NCBI RefSeq assembly: GCF_003149515.1
Contig: NZ_CP029145.1
Location: 992,001 to 1,056,000, forward strand
Length of the DNA stretch: 64,000 bases
From: Hymenobacter nivis
GTDB lineage: Bacteria; Bacteroidota; Bacteroidia; Cytophagales; Hymenobacteraceae
Direction: 5' to 3'
The position numbers were made by a program, and so were the translations under genes. How positions within the stretch are numbered: position 1 is the first letter of the stretch; every line of letters starts with the position of its first letter. Of this stretch, positions 55,750 to 64,000 are shown piece after piece. Under the pieces are notes generated by a model, which was given only the letters and a program-made list of their open reading frames with translations, was not told where the DNA came from and made no database searches.

Positions 55750-56247
55750 GCGCGTTTGTCAATAATCTTTTGACTTATAGGTACTAATGAAGCCGACAAC
55801 GATTTATTTGCTAGGCTCTCGCTCCCAATATAGGCGTTTTATGGGCGGTTGAAAAGTTAAGAATTAGTTTGGTCCACCGAATTGTACTTTACGGCAGCCG
55901 CGCGCCCTTTTGCTTCCCTCCCCGCCCGTGCCCGCCTTCTGTGCCTTCTACAGCGGGTTTCTGGCGCAGCTTCGGCATCGGAGGGATGAAATCCGAGGAC
56001 CGTTGACATTCTCGTCTAAAATTGGCGAGCCAATAATACTGACGGGCGTCCCACAGGACAAACTGGCGAACACCATAACAAGTACATCAGACAGGTAATT
56101 GGCTTAAAACAGCAAGTTAATAGCCCTAATATTCACCACTACTGTCGACTGACTCCACGGGGGCTACCCCGCTTGGCGCTGGGGATGGCAGGGTACGGAT
56201 TCCTTCCGATGCCCCCGTCGAAATCTATTCCTGCCGTCTAGTTGCAC
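55750..56247. other. intergenic region, no gene seen
   Basis: About 500 bp between the cassette's first gene and a small secreted-protein gene. It should contain the cassette promoter just above 55,750. An open frame at 55910-56098 has no protein-like character. No hairpin or repeat recognised. Confidence 0.4.
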
Positions 56248-56553
56248 TTACGGACAATGAGCGGTAAAGAGCTGCCCTTGCTTTTCCACTTTGCCCAATT
56301 TTTTAGCGGAGTCGCCAAAGCGTAGTACATTCAGCAATAAGCCTTTTTGCAGGCTAAGCTCGGCGGTTTCACCCGGCGCTATGCTTTTCACCAGGGTCGT
56401 CGCCGCCCCAACCGACGTCGCAGTTCCAAAAAGAACGGTTTCTGAGCAGGTGTTCACCACCCGCACCGTAACCATGGTGGCGGGCGGCAACGGGCGCGGC
56501 GTGAAGGAACTGGTGGCTGCCGCTAGCAGGAGCAGTAGTAGGCGTTTGAGCAT
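56248..56553 (-). CDS. small secreted beta-rich protein, two conserved Cys
   Basis: 101 aa with a signal peptide (MLKRLLLLLLAAATSSFTP). The mature part reads VTVRVVNTCSETVLFGTATS, then SIAPGETAELSLQKG and ends in AHCP. The VNTC near the start and a Cys at the very end match the layout of the protein encoded at 56832 (VNPC ... LGC), suggesting a disulfide-closed beta sandwich. The two genes are divergent, 278 bp apart. Function unknown. Confidence 0.65.
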   Translation of the reverse strand: MLKRLLLLLLAAATSSFTPRPLPPATMVTVRVVNTCSETVLFGTATSVGAATTLVKSIAPGETAELSLQKGLLLNVLRFGDSAKKLGKVEKQGQLFTAHCP

Positions 56554-56755
56554 ATATATAGTTAAAAAGACAAGCGACGCGAAGGTACGTCCGGGTGATG
56601 CCTCGATGCGCTCAGGGCAGCGGGGAAGGTAGACAAAGCGGCGGGCGTCTAAAACGAAGTGATGAGCAATTTAGCGAATAACCATTATTCAATTTAATGT
56701 GCTGATAAACAGAAATTTTTGAATAATTATCATCCTTACTAAATCATCCTTTTAC

Positions 56756-56774
56756 CCTGCTTTGGACCACCGCC
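56756..56774 (+). repeat. 19-bp direct repeat, right copy
   Basis: Same sequence and orientation as 23141-23159, 33.6 kb apart; here in the 5' leader of the small secreted-protein gene. Confidence 0.7.
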
Positions 56775-56831
56775 ATATTACTGTTGGATTCGGGTATATT
56801 GCGGCTTCAATTTTTACAACCAAACATTTGT

Positions 56832-57164
56832 ATGGATAAGAGATTTTCGCTACTTGTGTTGGCAGTTGCCAGCATCAGTGCTTCAGCTTGTGCCTTTCCA
56901 GTGTTTAAGGGCGGGAATGAAATGGTGCAAATTGAAATTGTGAATCCATGCACCCGGACTATTCAGTACGGTTATAACGGACACGATTTTAAGCCACAAA
57001 TGCAAGTTGACAACGGCGGAACTGTCGATGCAGGTAAGTCGAGAAAAGTCATGGTGCCAAAGGGTACCTATCTAAAATATAGGGCTAAGGCTGACGGGGG
57101 CAGTATTACCATTGCTGCTCATATTGAGTACGCCGGACAAGTGGTGAATTTGGGCTGCAATTGA
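56832..57164 (+). CDS. small secreted or lipoprotein-like beta protein
   Basis: 110 aa from the ATG at 56832. Signal MDKRFSLLVLAVASISASAC is followed by AFPVFKGG, so processing could be lipoprotein-type at Cys20. Mature part: VQIEIVNPCTRTIQYGYNGH, GGTVDAGKSRKVMVPKGTYL, HIEYAGQVVNLGCN. Similar in layout to the divergent neighbour (VN-x-C near the start and terminal Cys). A strong terminator follows. No family recognised. Confidence 0.65.
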   Translation: MDKRFSLLVLAVASISASACAFPVFKGGNEMVQIEIVNPCTRTIQYGYNGHDFKPQMQVDNGGTVDAGKSRKVMVPKGTYLKYRAKADGGSITIAAHIEYAGQVVNLGCN

Positions 57165-57248
57165 TTTTTCGTAGAATCCCACCCCCGTCTTGTATAATTC
57201 TTGGTGTACGAACGGGTAATTCGTATCACTTTCGCCTATTTATCTTAA

Positions 57249-57287
57249 ACAGTGCCATGGCATAATTGCCATGGCACTGTTTTTTTG
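57249..57287 (+). terminator. rho-independent terminator
   Basis: Perfect 14-bp stem ACAGTGCCATGGCA / TGCCATGGCACTGT around a TAAT-type loop, then seven T. Confidence 0.92.
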
Positions 57288-57320
57288 TACGCATCGCCAG
57301 GGACTCAATAATGCTTGCTG

Positions 57321-57470
57321 CTAATCCGAAGAACGGCATCCGCCGAAACCATCATTCCATTGGGCATAGCCAATTGGTACAAGCAGCCCCGTAAATTTAT
57401 TTAGCTGCTGCCGCATCCAAGGCTTTAAATCCGTAAGGCGGAATACTTGCTTCCTGCTTAGGTATTCCAT
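57321..57470 (-). CDS. possible small protein
   Basis: 49 codons from an ATG at 57470: MEYLSRKQVFRLTDLKPWMR, then QQLNKFTGLLVPIGYAQWND and a Cys-containing end. The open frame extends 12 codons upstream to a TTG. Composition is protein-like, but it has no recognised homology or clear signals. It lies antisense to nothing and just upstream of nuclease copy 2. Confidence 0.25.
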   Translation of the reverse strand: MEYLSRKQVFRLTDLKPWMRQQLNKFTGLLVPIGYAQWNDGFGGCRSSD

Positions 57471-57632
57471 AAATAGGGCAGCACAGGTGTATTTACACCA
57501 AGCCAAGGCTACGGTGCCGGTGGTTTACATAAGTGGCGCCGCGCCAGTCAAGCCGATGAAGACGCAGGAAGCAGGCTACTGTAAAGCACAACCCCGCCTT
57601 TGCTAACCGTTTCAAAAGTCTATTTCAAAGAA

Positions 57633-58520
57633 ATGAAGAGATATGCAGCAATTCTTGATTTTATCAGCCGGTTATTAACGGGCTTGGCTTGTTGGTTGTC
57701 GCTGAGCGCTTGCGCCCGGGAAGCAGTAAGTCCCGGCACCGGACCGTCGAACTCCCTGGCTACCCGCAACGACAACCTCACGCTGGGCAATCCCAGCGGC
57801 GCGGTCGCCGACGCAAGCCAACCCACCAACTACCTGCTGGTGGAACCGCAGTACACGCTGAGCTACCACCGGGACCGCGACATTCCGAATTGGGTGGCGT
57901 GGCACTTAAGCAGCGCATGGCTGGGCACTGCTTCGCGGCAGGATGATTTTCGAGCAGACAATACCTTACCCACCGGATGGTACCGGGTCACCGCTTCCAG
58001 CTATTCCGGCTCGGGCTTTGACCGGGGGCACAACTGCCCGAGTGGGGACCGGACCAGCACGGTGGCGGACAACTCGGCGACGTTTCTGATGACCAACATG
58101 GTCCCGCAAGCGCCGCAAAACAATCAGCAGACGTGGGCGAAGCTCGAAGACTACTGCCGTACGCTGGTGGCTGCCGGCAACGAGCTTTACGTGGTGTGCG
58201 GCAGCTACGGGAAGGGAGGAACGGGAGCGAACGGTTACCAGACCACCTTGGACAATGGGCGGGTCACGGTTCCGAATCGCCTCTGGAAAGTCATCGTTGT
58301 ACTGCCCGTGGGCTCCAACGACGTGAGCCGGGTCACCAGCAGTACCCGCGTCATCACCATCAACACCCCCAATGACAATGCCCTGAGCAGCGTTTAGGGC
58401 GGCTACCGCACCAGCGTCGACGCAGTTGAACAGGCAACCGGCTTGGATTTGCTCTCTGCGTTACCAAGCGGCGTACAAGCTGCTGTTGAGGCTCGGGTGG
58501 ATTCGGGTCCTACGCAGTAA
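57633..58520 (+). pseudogene. secreted DNA/RNA non-specific nuclease, copy 2, with premature stop
   Basis: Lipoprotein-type signal (LLTGLACWLSLSACAREA) followed by the same NUC domain as at 29.3 kb, with catalytic DRGHNCPSGDR and NNQQTWAKLEDYC. The frame stops at a TAG (58395-58397), where copy 1 has TGG. The same frame then continues GGYRTSVDAVEQATGLDLLS to a TAA at 58520. The last 41 residues are thus lost by a single nonsense change different from that in copy 1. Core residues remain. Confidence 0.85.
57918..58210 (+). repeat. 293-bp direct repeat inside nuclease copy 2
   Basis: Partner of 29619-29911; same orientation, 28.3 kb apart, five mismatches. Confidence 0.9.
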
Positions 58521-58587
58521 CCAAAACGGCGCGGGAAGGAGCCCGTACCGCTGGCAAAAGTTCTTGCCGTTAGCGGGACGGGTAACT

Positions 58588-58621
58588 AAGGCGCGGTAGG
58601 CAAATACCGTACTCGCCTTTT
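58588..58621 (+). terminator. probable terminator after nuclease copy 2
   Basis: Imperfect hairpin AAGGCGCGGTA / TACCG-TACT-CGCCTT followed by TT. The rest of 58521-58847 holds nothing recognised apart from the presumed promoter of the epimerase pair. Confidence 0.45.
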
Positions 58622-58847
58622 GAGGTGGTGCGCTTTGGTTGCATTACAGATTAACTGGTACATTGCTTCAATTTTCCGGCTTAAATCCAGTATTTGAGCA
58701 GTGAAGTAAGCTCCTTCTCATTCCATAAAGGATTTGAATAGCTGCACTATACTAAGTTCAATACCTTGTTCTCCTATTTGAAGCTATTCTACCATCTACA
58801 TGTCTTTACGCGCAGCCTGTAGCGAAGACCGTAGTACCAAATCTTTC

Positions 58848-59939
58848 ATGCGGCGAATTTTAGTAACGGGCTCTTCGGGCTTGATTGGCTCAGAAGTTTG
58901 CACCTTCTTCAGCCAGCATGGCTGGGAGGTACATGGGCTTGATAATAACATGCGGGCTGCCTTTTTCGGGGCGGCGGGCGATACCCGGTGGATGCAATAC
59001 CATTTGCAGAAGACCCTGCCCCACTTCACGCATCATGAAGTGGACATCCGCGACCGGACGGGCATTCGGGACAAGATAAAAGCCATCCGTCCTGATGCGG
59101 TTGTGCACACGGCTGCGCAACCTAGCCACGACAAGGCGGCAAGCATTGTGTTCGAGGACTTCGACATCAACGCGGTCGGCACCCTCAACCTGCTGGAAGG
59201 GCTGCGGCAGTTTAGCACCAGCGTGCCCTTCGTTCACATGTCAACGAACAAAGTGTATGGCGACCGACCCAATACCATCAAGTTGACGGAATTGCCAACC
59301 CGATGGGACTTCGCGGATGAAGCATTTGCACACGGCGTTGCGGAAGGCTTTCCCATCGACCAGAGCGTCCACTCCCTGTTTGGAGCCTCCAAGGTGGCGG
59401 CAGACATTATGGTTCAGGAATACGGCAAATACTTCGGCATGCCGACCTGCAGCCTGCGCGGGGGCTGCCTGACCGGACCGAATCACGCCGGGGTGGAGCT
59501 GCACGGGTACTTAAGCTACCTCATCAAGTGCAATCTTGAGCAGCGGGAGTATACCGTATTTGGACATCAAGGGAAGCAGGTGCGGGATAATATTCATTCC
59601 TACGACGTCGCCCGTTTTTGCTATGAGTTCATCAAGAACCCCCGCCATGGGGAAGTTTACAACATCGGCGGGGGCAAGCAGAACACCATTTCAATTCTGG
59701 AAGCCTTCCAGCGCATCGAAGCCATGTCCGGTTTGCCCATGAACTACGCTTATGTGGAGTCAGCTCGGATTGGCGACCATATCTGCTACTACAGTGACTT
59801 GCGCAAGATTAGCAGCCACTACCCGGACTGGAGTATTACCAAGTCGTTGGACGACATCTTCTCCGAAATCTATAGCTCCTGCTACCCCGTCCCCGTTGCG
59901 CGCGCGGTAGTATCACCCGCTGATATCATCATCCAGTGA
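58848..59939 (+). CDS. NAD-dependent sugar-nucleotide epimerase/dehydratase
   Basis: 363 aa from the ATG at 58848. Extended SDR fold with [14 protein letters not shown] (NAD site), [13 protein letters not shown], and [12 protein letters not shown] in the YxxxK position, where Phe replaces the Tyr but Lys is kept. [25 protein letters not shown] and [14 protein letters not shown] follow. The layout is close to CDP-paratose/tyvelose 2-epimerases. The next epimerase gene overlaps its stop (GTGA). Probably cell-surface sugar synthesis. Confidence 0.82.
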   Translation: MRRILVTGSSGLIGSEVCTFFSQHGWEVHGLDNNMRAAFFGAAGDTRWMQYHLQKTLPHFTHHEVDIRDRTGIRDKIKAIRPDAVVHTAAQPSHDKAASIVFEDFDINAVGTLNLLEGLRQFSTSVPFVHMSTNKVYGDRPNTIKLTELPTRWDFADEAFAHGVAEGFPIDQSVHSLFGASKVAADIMVQEYGKYFGMPTCSLRGGCLTGPNHAGVELHGYLSYLIKCNLEQREYTVFGHQGKQVRDNIHSYDVARFCYEFIKNPRHGEVYNIGGGKQNTISILEAFQRIEAMSGLPMNYAYVESARIGDHICYYSDLRKISSHYPDWSITKSLDDIFSEIYSSCYPVPVARAVVSPADIIIQ

Positions 59940-60712
59940 GAATTTTAGTAACCGGGGGTGCGGGCTTTGTGGGGTTCAACCTACTTTGCTACCTGAATGA
60001 TGGCTATCCCCACTATCGGCTAGTGGGGCTAGACAACCTAAAGCGGTTGGGCAGTGAGCAGAACGTATCCGCGCTCTTAAAACGGGGCATTGAGTTTTTG
60101 CACGGTGATGTGCGGAACATGCACGAGCTGCAACAAGCGGGGACGGTCGACGTGGTCATTCATTGCGCGTCGGACGCTTCCGTACTCGGGGGAATCACCT
60201 CCCCGGCGGAACTCATCATCCAGAACAATCTGATGGGCAGCGTAAACGTATTCGAGTACGCGGCGCAACAGCATGCCCGCCTTATTTATTTCTCTACCAA
60301 CCGCATCTACTCGTGCGAATCGCTGAACGCCTTGGCGTATGCCGAGCGGGACAGTCGATTGGTATTAGCGAAAACGCAGAAGCTGTCCGGGGTATCAGCG
60401 CGCGGCATTTCGGAAGAATTTCCGGTCATGCTGAGCAAAACCTTCTACGGCGCCACAAAATACTGCGGGGAGGTTTTACTACAGGAGTACGCCGCTTACA
60501 AAGGGCTGCGGTACGTTATCAACCGTTTCGGGGTCATCTCGGGCAGTGGGCAGTTCGGCATGGAGTCCCAAGGGGTCATCGCCTACTGGCTGCGGCAGCA
60601 TTTCGAGCAAAAGCCCTTGAAGTACATCGGCTCGGGTCTGGATAAGTGGGCGGGGCATGCAGAGGTTGGGATGTTAGGGACACCACGGGCTACCCTGGTG
60701 TACATCGCCTAG
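59936..60712 (+). CDS. NAD-dependent epimerase, C-terminally truncated
   Basis: 258 aa starting with GTG in a 4-bp GTGA overlap with the upstream epimerase. [42 protein letters not shown] and [19 protein letters not shown] (catalytic Tyr and Lys) are present. After [13 protein letters not shown] the sequence loses similarity to the family and ends at 60712, where relatives continue for about 80-100 residues (GxGxxVRD and the substrate lid). The break lies 30 bp before the end of hsdS, pointing to a recombination junction. Confidence 0.75.
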   Translation: MRILVTGGAGFVGFNLLCYLNDGYPHYRLVGLDNLKRLGSEQNVSALLKRGIEFLHGDVRNMHELQQAGTVDVVIHCASDASVLGGITSPAELIIQNNLMGSVNVFEYAAQQHARLIYFSTNRIYSCESLNALAYAERDSRLVLAKTQKLSGVSARGISEEFPVMLSKTFYGATKYCGEVLLQEYAAYKGLRYVINRFGVISGSGQFGMESQGVIAYWLRQHFEQKPLKYIGSGLDKWAGHAEVGMLGTPRATLVYIA

Positions 60713-60741
60713 GGCGGGCAAGCGGAAGAAGACAAATGACC

Positions 60742-62259
60742 TTACTCAAACAGGGGCGTAGCCTCGGGCTGCGCTTTGCGCCCACGCTTGCTTTTTGCGG
60801 GGGCGGCTCCACCAGAGCGCAATCGTTCTAAAAGGTCGATAGCCGGCTCATCGTTTGGGTCCTGGGGAACGAGCTGCCCGCTGAATGCCTTGGCTAGCAA
60901 CGCCTGCGGCAACTGCTCTACCAGCGCCGCTGCCTGCTCGAACCGGACTTCCAATTGGTCTGCTAGATCAAAGTAGTGATTGACTTGACGAACGATTTCC
61001 TCTTGTTCAGCCTGAGGTGGAATAGCAATAGCCATTGGCTTGAAATGCTTTGCCGCAATGCCAGTGACCATAGTTCCAGTACCACGATTTCGTAACCGAG
61101 TCTGTACTACTTCGCTCATAAACTGGATTTTTATGAACTCAGAATTTAGACCCGGCAGGGGACGTAAAACCATCATCCGTTGAGCCAGTGAAAACTTTTG
61201 GTCAGGGACCATTGCTACCTCGCCAAGTGGGGCTTCGGAAGTAAGTAAAACGTCTCCTACCTTGGGAATACCTCTTGTCATAAACTCAGCATACACTTCT
61301 TCGGTAACATAAGCCAAGTCATTCCAGATGATTTTCCCGCGTTTAACATTCGACGAACGTAGATGAGGAATGTCTTGGTCATTGCCGCTAAAAGGCGGCG
61401 TCCGTCCTCGGTAGTCTATGATTTTAATAGAATTACCGACAGAATCATAAATCCAGCCTTCTGGTAATTCAGGTAACTCATGGGTATCTATAACTTCTGC
61501 AGATTCAGAATCAAATTGCAAAATTTCACTTAGTGCGAGTTGGTTTCCATTCGACTTTCCGAGCCCCTTACCTTGCTGGAGAACATGACGTTCTAACCTG
61601 ATGCGGTTCAGAAGTTCCACCGCCGTCTCACCCTGCGGTTGCTCAGCCCGCCACGCTTCAGTCAGCTTCCCCGACACTGCTGCCACTAGCACCGCTTGCC
61701 GAAACTTCTTCAGCAGCTTCGGCAGCTTTTCTAGCCGTTCTTGGCTGGCTTCAAGCTTCTGCATGGTGGCTTCGAGCTGGGCTACGATGCGCTCTTGCTC
61801 GGCAAGTGGAGGGAAAGGAATTTCAAGTTCATAAATATCCTGAACCCTTATCCCTTGTACTGTTGTACCACTGGCTATTTCTAAGAACTTTCGTTCATAA
61901 TTAAGGAAAGCGTAATAGATGAATAATGGTGAAAGCGGTAGTTTAGGGCGAACAATTTTTAGGTCTTGATTTATAGCCGTCTTGACCTTTGTTATGATAG
62001 GTCTACCTGGAGCCATTCGAGTTACCATGAGAACACTACCCGGCTCTGCGAGTTGAGTAGCGCTAGCTTTTAGTCCTTCCTCCGTAATTGTGTCTTGGGT
62101 TTGGGTAAGATATTTACCCTTGACATCCTTAACAGAAGCCCAAAATATATTTCCGTTCCAATATTTAGTAACATGTTTGGAAGGAGTACCGCCACCACTA
62201 AGACTCAGGATGTCGCCTATTTTGACAACCGACCAACCTATAGGTAAGTTACTTTTCAT
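60742..62259 (-). CDS. hsdS: type I restriction-modification specificity subunit
   Basis: 505 aa with two target-recognition halves. The first begins LPIGWSVVKIGDILSLSGGG and closes with the spacer helix PLAEQERIVAQLEATMQKLE. The second begins LPEGWIYDSVGNSIKIIDYR and closes with PQAEQEEIVRQVNHYFDLAD. HsdS binds the bipartite DNA target and recruits HsdM and HsdR. Its start overlaps the hsdM end by 11 bp. Both halves appear intact; no inverted-repeat shuffling cassette is visible nearby. Confidence 0.95.
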   Translation of the reverse strand: MKSNLPIGWSVVKIGDILSLSGGGTPSKHVTKYWNGNIFWASVKDVKGKYLTQTQDTITEEGLKASATQLAEPGSVLMVTRMAPGRPIITKVKTAINQDLKIVRPKLPLSPLFIYYAFLNYERKFLEIASGTTVQGIRVQDIYELEIPFPPLAEQERIVAQLEATMQKLEASQERLEKLPKLLKKFRQAVLVAAVSGKLTEAWRAEQPQGETAVELLNRIRLERHVLQQGKGLGKSNGNQLALSEILQFDSESAEVIDTHELPELPEGWIYDSVGNSIKIIDYRGRTPPFSGNDQDIPHLRSSNVKRGKIIWNDLAYVTEEVYAEFMTRGIPKVGDVLLTSEAPLGEVAMVPDQKFSLAQRMMVLRPLPGLNSEFIKIQFMSEVVQTRLRNRGTGTMVTGIAAKHFKPMAIAIPPQAEQEEIVRQVNHYFDLADQLEVRFEQAAALVEQLPQALLAKAFSGQLVPQDPNDEPAIDLLERLRSGGAAPAKSKRGRKAQPEATPLFE

Positions 62260-63655
62260 TGATTTCGAGTAGGCGTAATAGTTCCTTCAATTCATCAACT
62301 ACCACTTCCAACTCATCAATAGCCGCCGTAGCCAGCTCTTTTGGGTCGGGGAGGTCGGCGGTACCGGCGAGGCTAGAATCGGCAATAAGCCCTAAGTCCA
62401 GCGAATCGCTACGTTGCTCAATTTCTTGCCGAGTAAAACTCGCCCACCGCTCATCTGCGTGGGCGGCGCGTTCATCGGCACGGTACGCTTCCACAAACCC
62501 GTCGAAATGGGTGCGGGTGAAGGGCGTCCGCTTCCCGAAATTCTCCATGTTGGTGCGCAGGTCATAGTACCACACCTTCTTGGTATTTCCCTTATCCGTG
62601 GTGCCCCGCTGGAAGAACAGAACGTTGGTTTTTACCCCGGCAGCATAGAAAATACCCGTAGGCAAGCGCAGAATGGTGTGCAGATTGCACTTGTTCATTA
62701 AGTCCGCCCGCACCTTCTGACCATCGCCGTCTTGGAACAGCACGTTGTCGGGGAGTACCACTGCTGCCCGTCCACCCGGCACCAACGAGCGGTAGATATG
62801 TTGCAAAAAGTTTAGCTGCTTGTTGCCGGTAGGGAAGGTGAAGTCCGAACGGCTTGGACGCTCGCCGCCCTTCTTCGTACCGAACGGCGGGTTGGCAAGC
62901 ACCACATCGTATCCCTTGAGCTTTTCACCTTGTTGGCTCAGTGTGTCGCCCAATACGATGTTGCCCGAAATGCCGTGCAGCAAGGCGTTCATCAGTGCCA
63001 AGCGGTGGGTGTCGGCGACTAGCTCGCAGCCGGTAAATGCCTGCGTCCGCTGGAAATTAGCTTCATTCTCCGAAAGGTCGAAATAGTCGTCGGTTCTCGC
63101 TTTCACGTGCGCATCGGCGGCAATCATGAACCCGAATGTGCCACAGGCGGGGTCGTTGCAGCGCTCGCCCGGCTTTGGGTCCATCAGTTCCACCATGGCA
63201 TCAATCAGCGGACGCGGCGTGAAGTACTGCCCCGCACCTGACTTCACCTCGGAGGCATTCTTCTCCAACAAGCCTTCGTAGAGGTTGCCTAGCCCTTCGT
63301 GCCGCGCTGAGTACCAGTCCAGCGCGTCGATATTGACGATGATTTTGCGCAGGTTCATGGGCTCGTCAATGTGGGTCTGCGCATTGCCGTATATCTGAGC
63401 CACGCTGCCCGTGCCCTTGGTGCCGAGGTCTAGTAAGAGCTGACGGTAGAAGGTCTTCAACTCCAAGCCCTGTTTGCTGGTCAAGTCGTCCCAGCGGTTA
63501 CCCTCGGGAAGCCGCTCTTCTTGCCCCGTCTCCTTCATCATCTTCAGAAAGAGTAGGTAGGTCAACTCCGATAAGTACTGATGGTAGGTGATGCCGTCGT
63601 CGCGTAGCACGTTACACAAGCCCCACAGCTTGGCAACAATTTCTTGGTTATTCAT
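62249..63655 (-). CDS. hsdM: type I DNA N6-adenine methyltransferase subunit
   Basis: 468 aa. N-terminal helical HsdM_N domain (KLWGLCNVLRDDGITYHQYL), then the SAM and catalytic motifs: QYFTPRPLIDAMVELM, DPACGTFGFMI (~168) and NPPFGTKKG (~254), the adenine-methylase NPPF box. Partner of hsdS downstream. The hsdR end lies 76 bp upstream on the same strand, giving the order hsdR-hsdM-hsdS. Confidence 0.96.
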   Translation of the reverse strand: MNNQEIVAKLWGLCNVLRDDGITYHQYLSELTYLLFLKMMKETGQEERLPEGNRWDDLTSKQGLELKTFYRQLLLDLGTKGTGSVAQIYGNAQTHIDEPMNLRKIIVNIDALDWYSARHEGLGNLYEGLLEKNASEVKSGAGQYFTPRPLIDAMVELMDPKPGERCNDPACGTFGFMIAADAHVKARTDDYFDLSENEANFQRTQAFTGCELVADTHRLALMNALLHGISGNIVLGDTLSQQGEKLKGYDVVLANPPFGTKKGGERPSRSDFTFPTGNKQLNFLQHIYRSLVPGGRAAVVLPDNVLFQDGDGQKVRADLMNKCNLHTILRLPTGIFYAAGVKTNVLFFQRGTTDKGNTKKVWYYDLRTNMENFGKRTPFTRTHFDGFVEAYRADERAAHADERWASFTRQEIEQRSDSLDLGLIADSSLAGTADLPDPKELATAAIDELEVVVDELKELLRLLEINEK

Positions 63656-63731
63656 ACAGGAAGAAAGGAGTATCCGAGCTATTCAAGGGCAGAATACAAG
63701 GAAGTTCCATGGAGAAAAGAACGAAAGATAC

Positions 63732-64000
63732 TTACGCCGCCGTCATGGACGGATACAGTTTTTCTTGGATGGTATGCAGCAAATCATCCAAGTTTCCACC
63801 CATCAGCTTGTTATACTGAGTGAAGCCACCCCCGGAGCGGAAGGGCTCTTGGTCGAGGTCCGTGCGGGTAAGGATGGTTTCGCGTAGCAACTGCTTTTGC
63901 ACCCGGTCCAAGAATTTTAACTGGTGTACGTTCCAGTTACGCAGGAACCGAACGTGGTCGATAGCATCCTTCACACGCTCCGTCAACGGGCGAGCGGCGG
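63732..64000 (-). CDS. hsdR: type I restriction subunit HsdR, C-terminal end only
   Basis: The last ~88 residues of a protein that continues beyond the window: RNWNVHQLKFLDRVQKQLLR, ILTRTDLDQEPFRSGGGFTQ, GNLDDLLHTIQEKLY. This matches the C-terminal helical domain of EcoEI-type HsdR, which ties the motor subunit to the methylase. The helicase and nuclease parts lie outside the window, so intactness cannot be judged. Confidence 0.85.
   Translation of the reverse strand, partial: AARPLTERVKDAIDHVRFLRNWNVHQLKFLDRVQKQLLRETILTRTDLDQEPFRSGGGFTQYNKLMGGNLDDLLHTIQEKLYPSMTAA

Noticed and set aside
55910..56098. 62-codon ORF in the spacer after the cassette
   Set aside because: No protein-like pattern or signals.

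Overview
The window looks like a chromosomal segment of a high-GC Bacteroidetes, most likely Hymenobacter or a close relative. The left 21 kb has a very GC-rich core with a Bacteroidetes-style gene repertoire: ribBA, a separate PDH E1-beta subunit, DUF2256, PspC, TPR lipoproteins and clustered glycosyltransferases. It is littered with the palindrome GGGGCCCC. From about 21.2 kb onward composition falls to a mixed, lower GC. That palindrome disappears, pseudogenes become common, and nearly every recognisable gene is a recombinase, nuclease, methyltransferase or defence component. I read this right part as an integrated mobile or defence island whose right end is beyond the window.

Core, 1-21 kb: partial surE, a secreted M14 carboxypeptidase, a decayed DUF5996 gene, a 2H phosphoesterase, ribBA, a three-gene glycosyltransferase operon, a K+ channel with an RCK domain, a PspC protein, a TPR lipoprotein, pdhB, a polytopic membrane protein, DinB, a hotdog thioesterase, a SAM methyltransferase, DUF2256 and a STAS-like protein. 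Within the core, 12.5-14.7 kb is a small lower-GC patch: a GNAT-like gene whose 3' end was cut by an insertion sequence (13-bp inverted repeats, 5-bp target duplication). A roughly 500-bp very AT-rich, gene-free stretch lies just before the island.

Island, 21.2-64 kb: a tyrosine integrase preceded by paired 20/21-bp direct repeats; a stretch of accessory and broken genes (ankyrin, lipoprotein, YkuD_2, frameshifted DUF2071, an unknown ORF, GIY-YIG); then dense defence content. Module A (30.2-33.8 kb) is an OLD-like ATPase, a C5 methyltransferase and a divergent Vsr endonuclease. Module B (33.8-45.7 kb) matches the gene content of Druantia type II: a 2082-aa DEAH/DUF1998 helicase, a C5 methylase, a Fe-S RecB-like nuclease and a 995-aa protein of unknown fold. 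Module C (47.9-55.7 kb) is a five-gene same-strand cassette: PIN nuclease, unknown 272-aa protein, GHKL-ATPase with a C-terminal PD-(D/E)XK-like motif, unknown 343-aa protein, and membrane-anchored DUF4041/T5orf172. I do not recognise module C as a named system, and it is the best candidate for something undescribed. Module D (60.7-64 kb) is type I restriction-modification (hsdS, hsdM, end of hsdR), abutting a truncated sugar-nucleotide epimerase.

Modules A to C lie between two same-orientation copies of a secreted DNA/RNA non-specific nuclease gene. The copies share a 293-bp block with five mismatches, and each carries a different premature stop. Recombination between them would remove the 28 kb of defence cargo. 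A second nested 19-bp direct repeat (23.1 and 56.8 kb) and an integrase remnant (47.75 kb) suggest the island was assembled in several steps.

No rRNA, tRNA or CRISPR array was seen. All family assignments are from reading motifs; no search was run.
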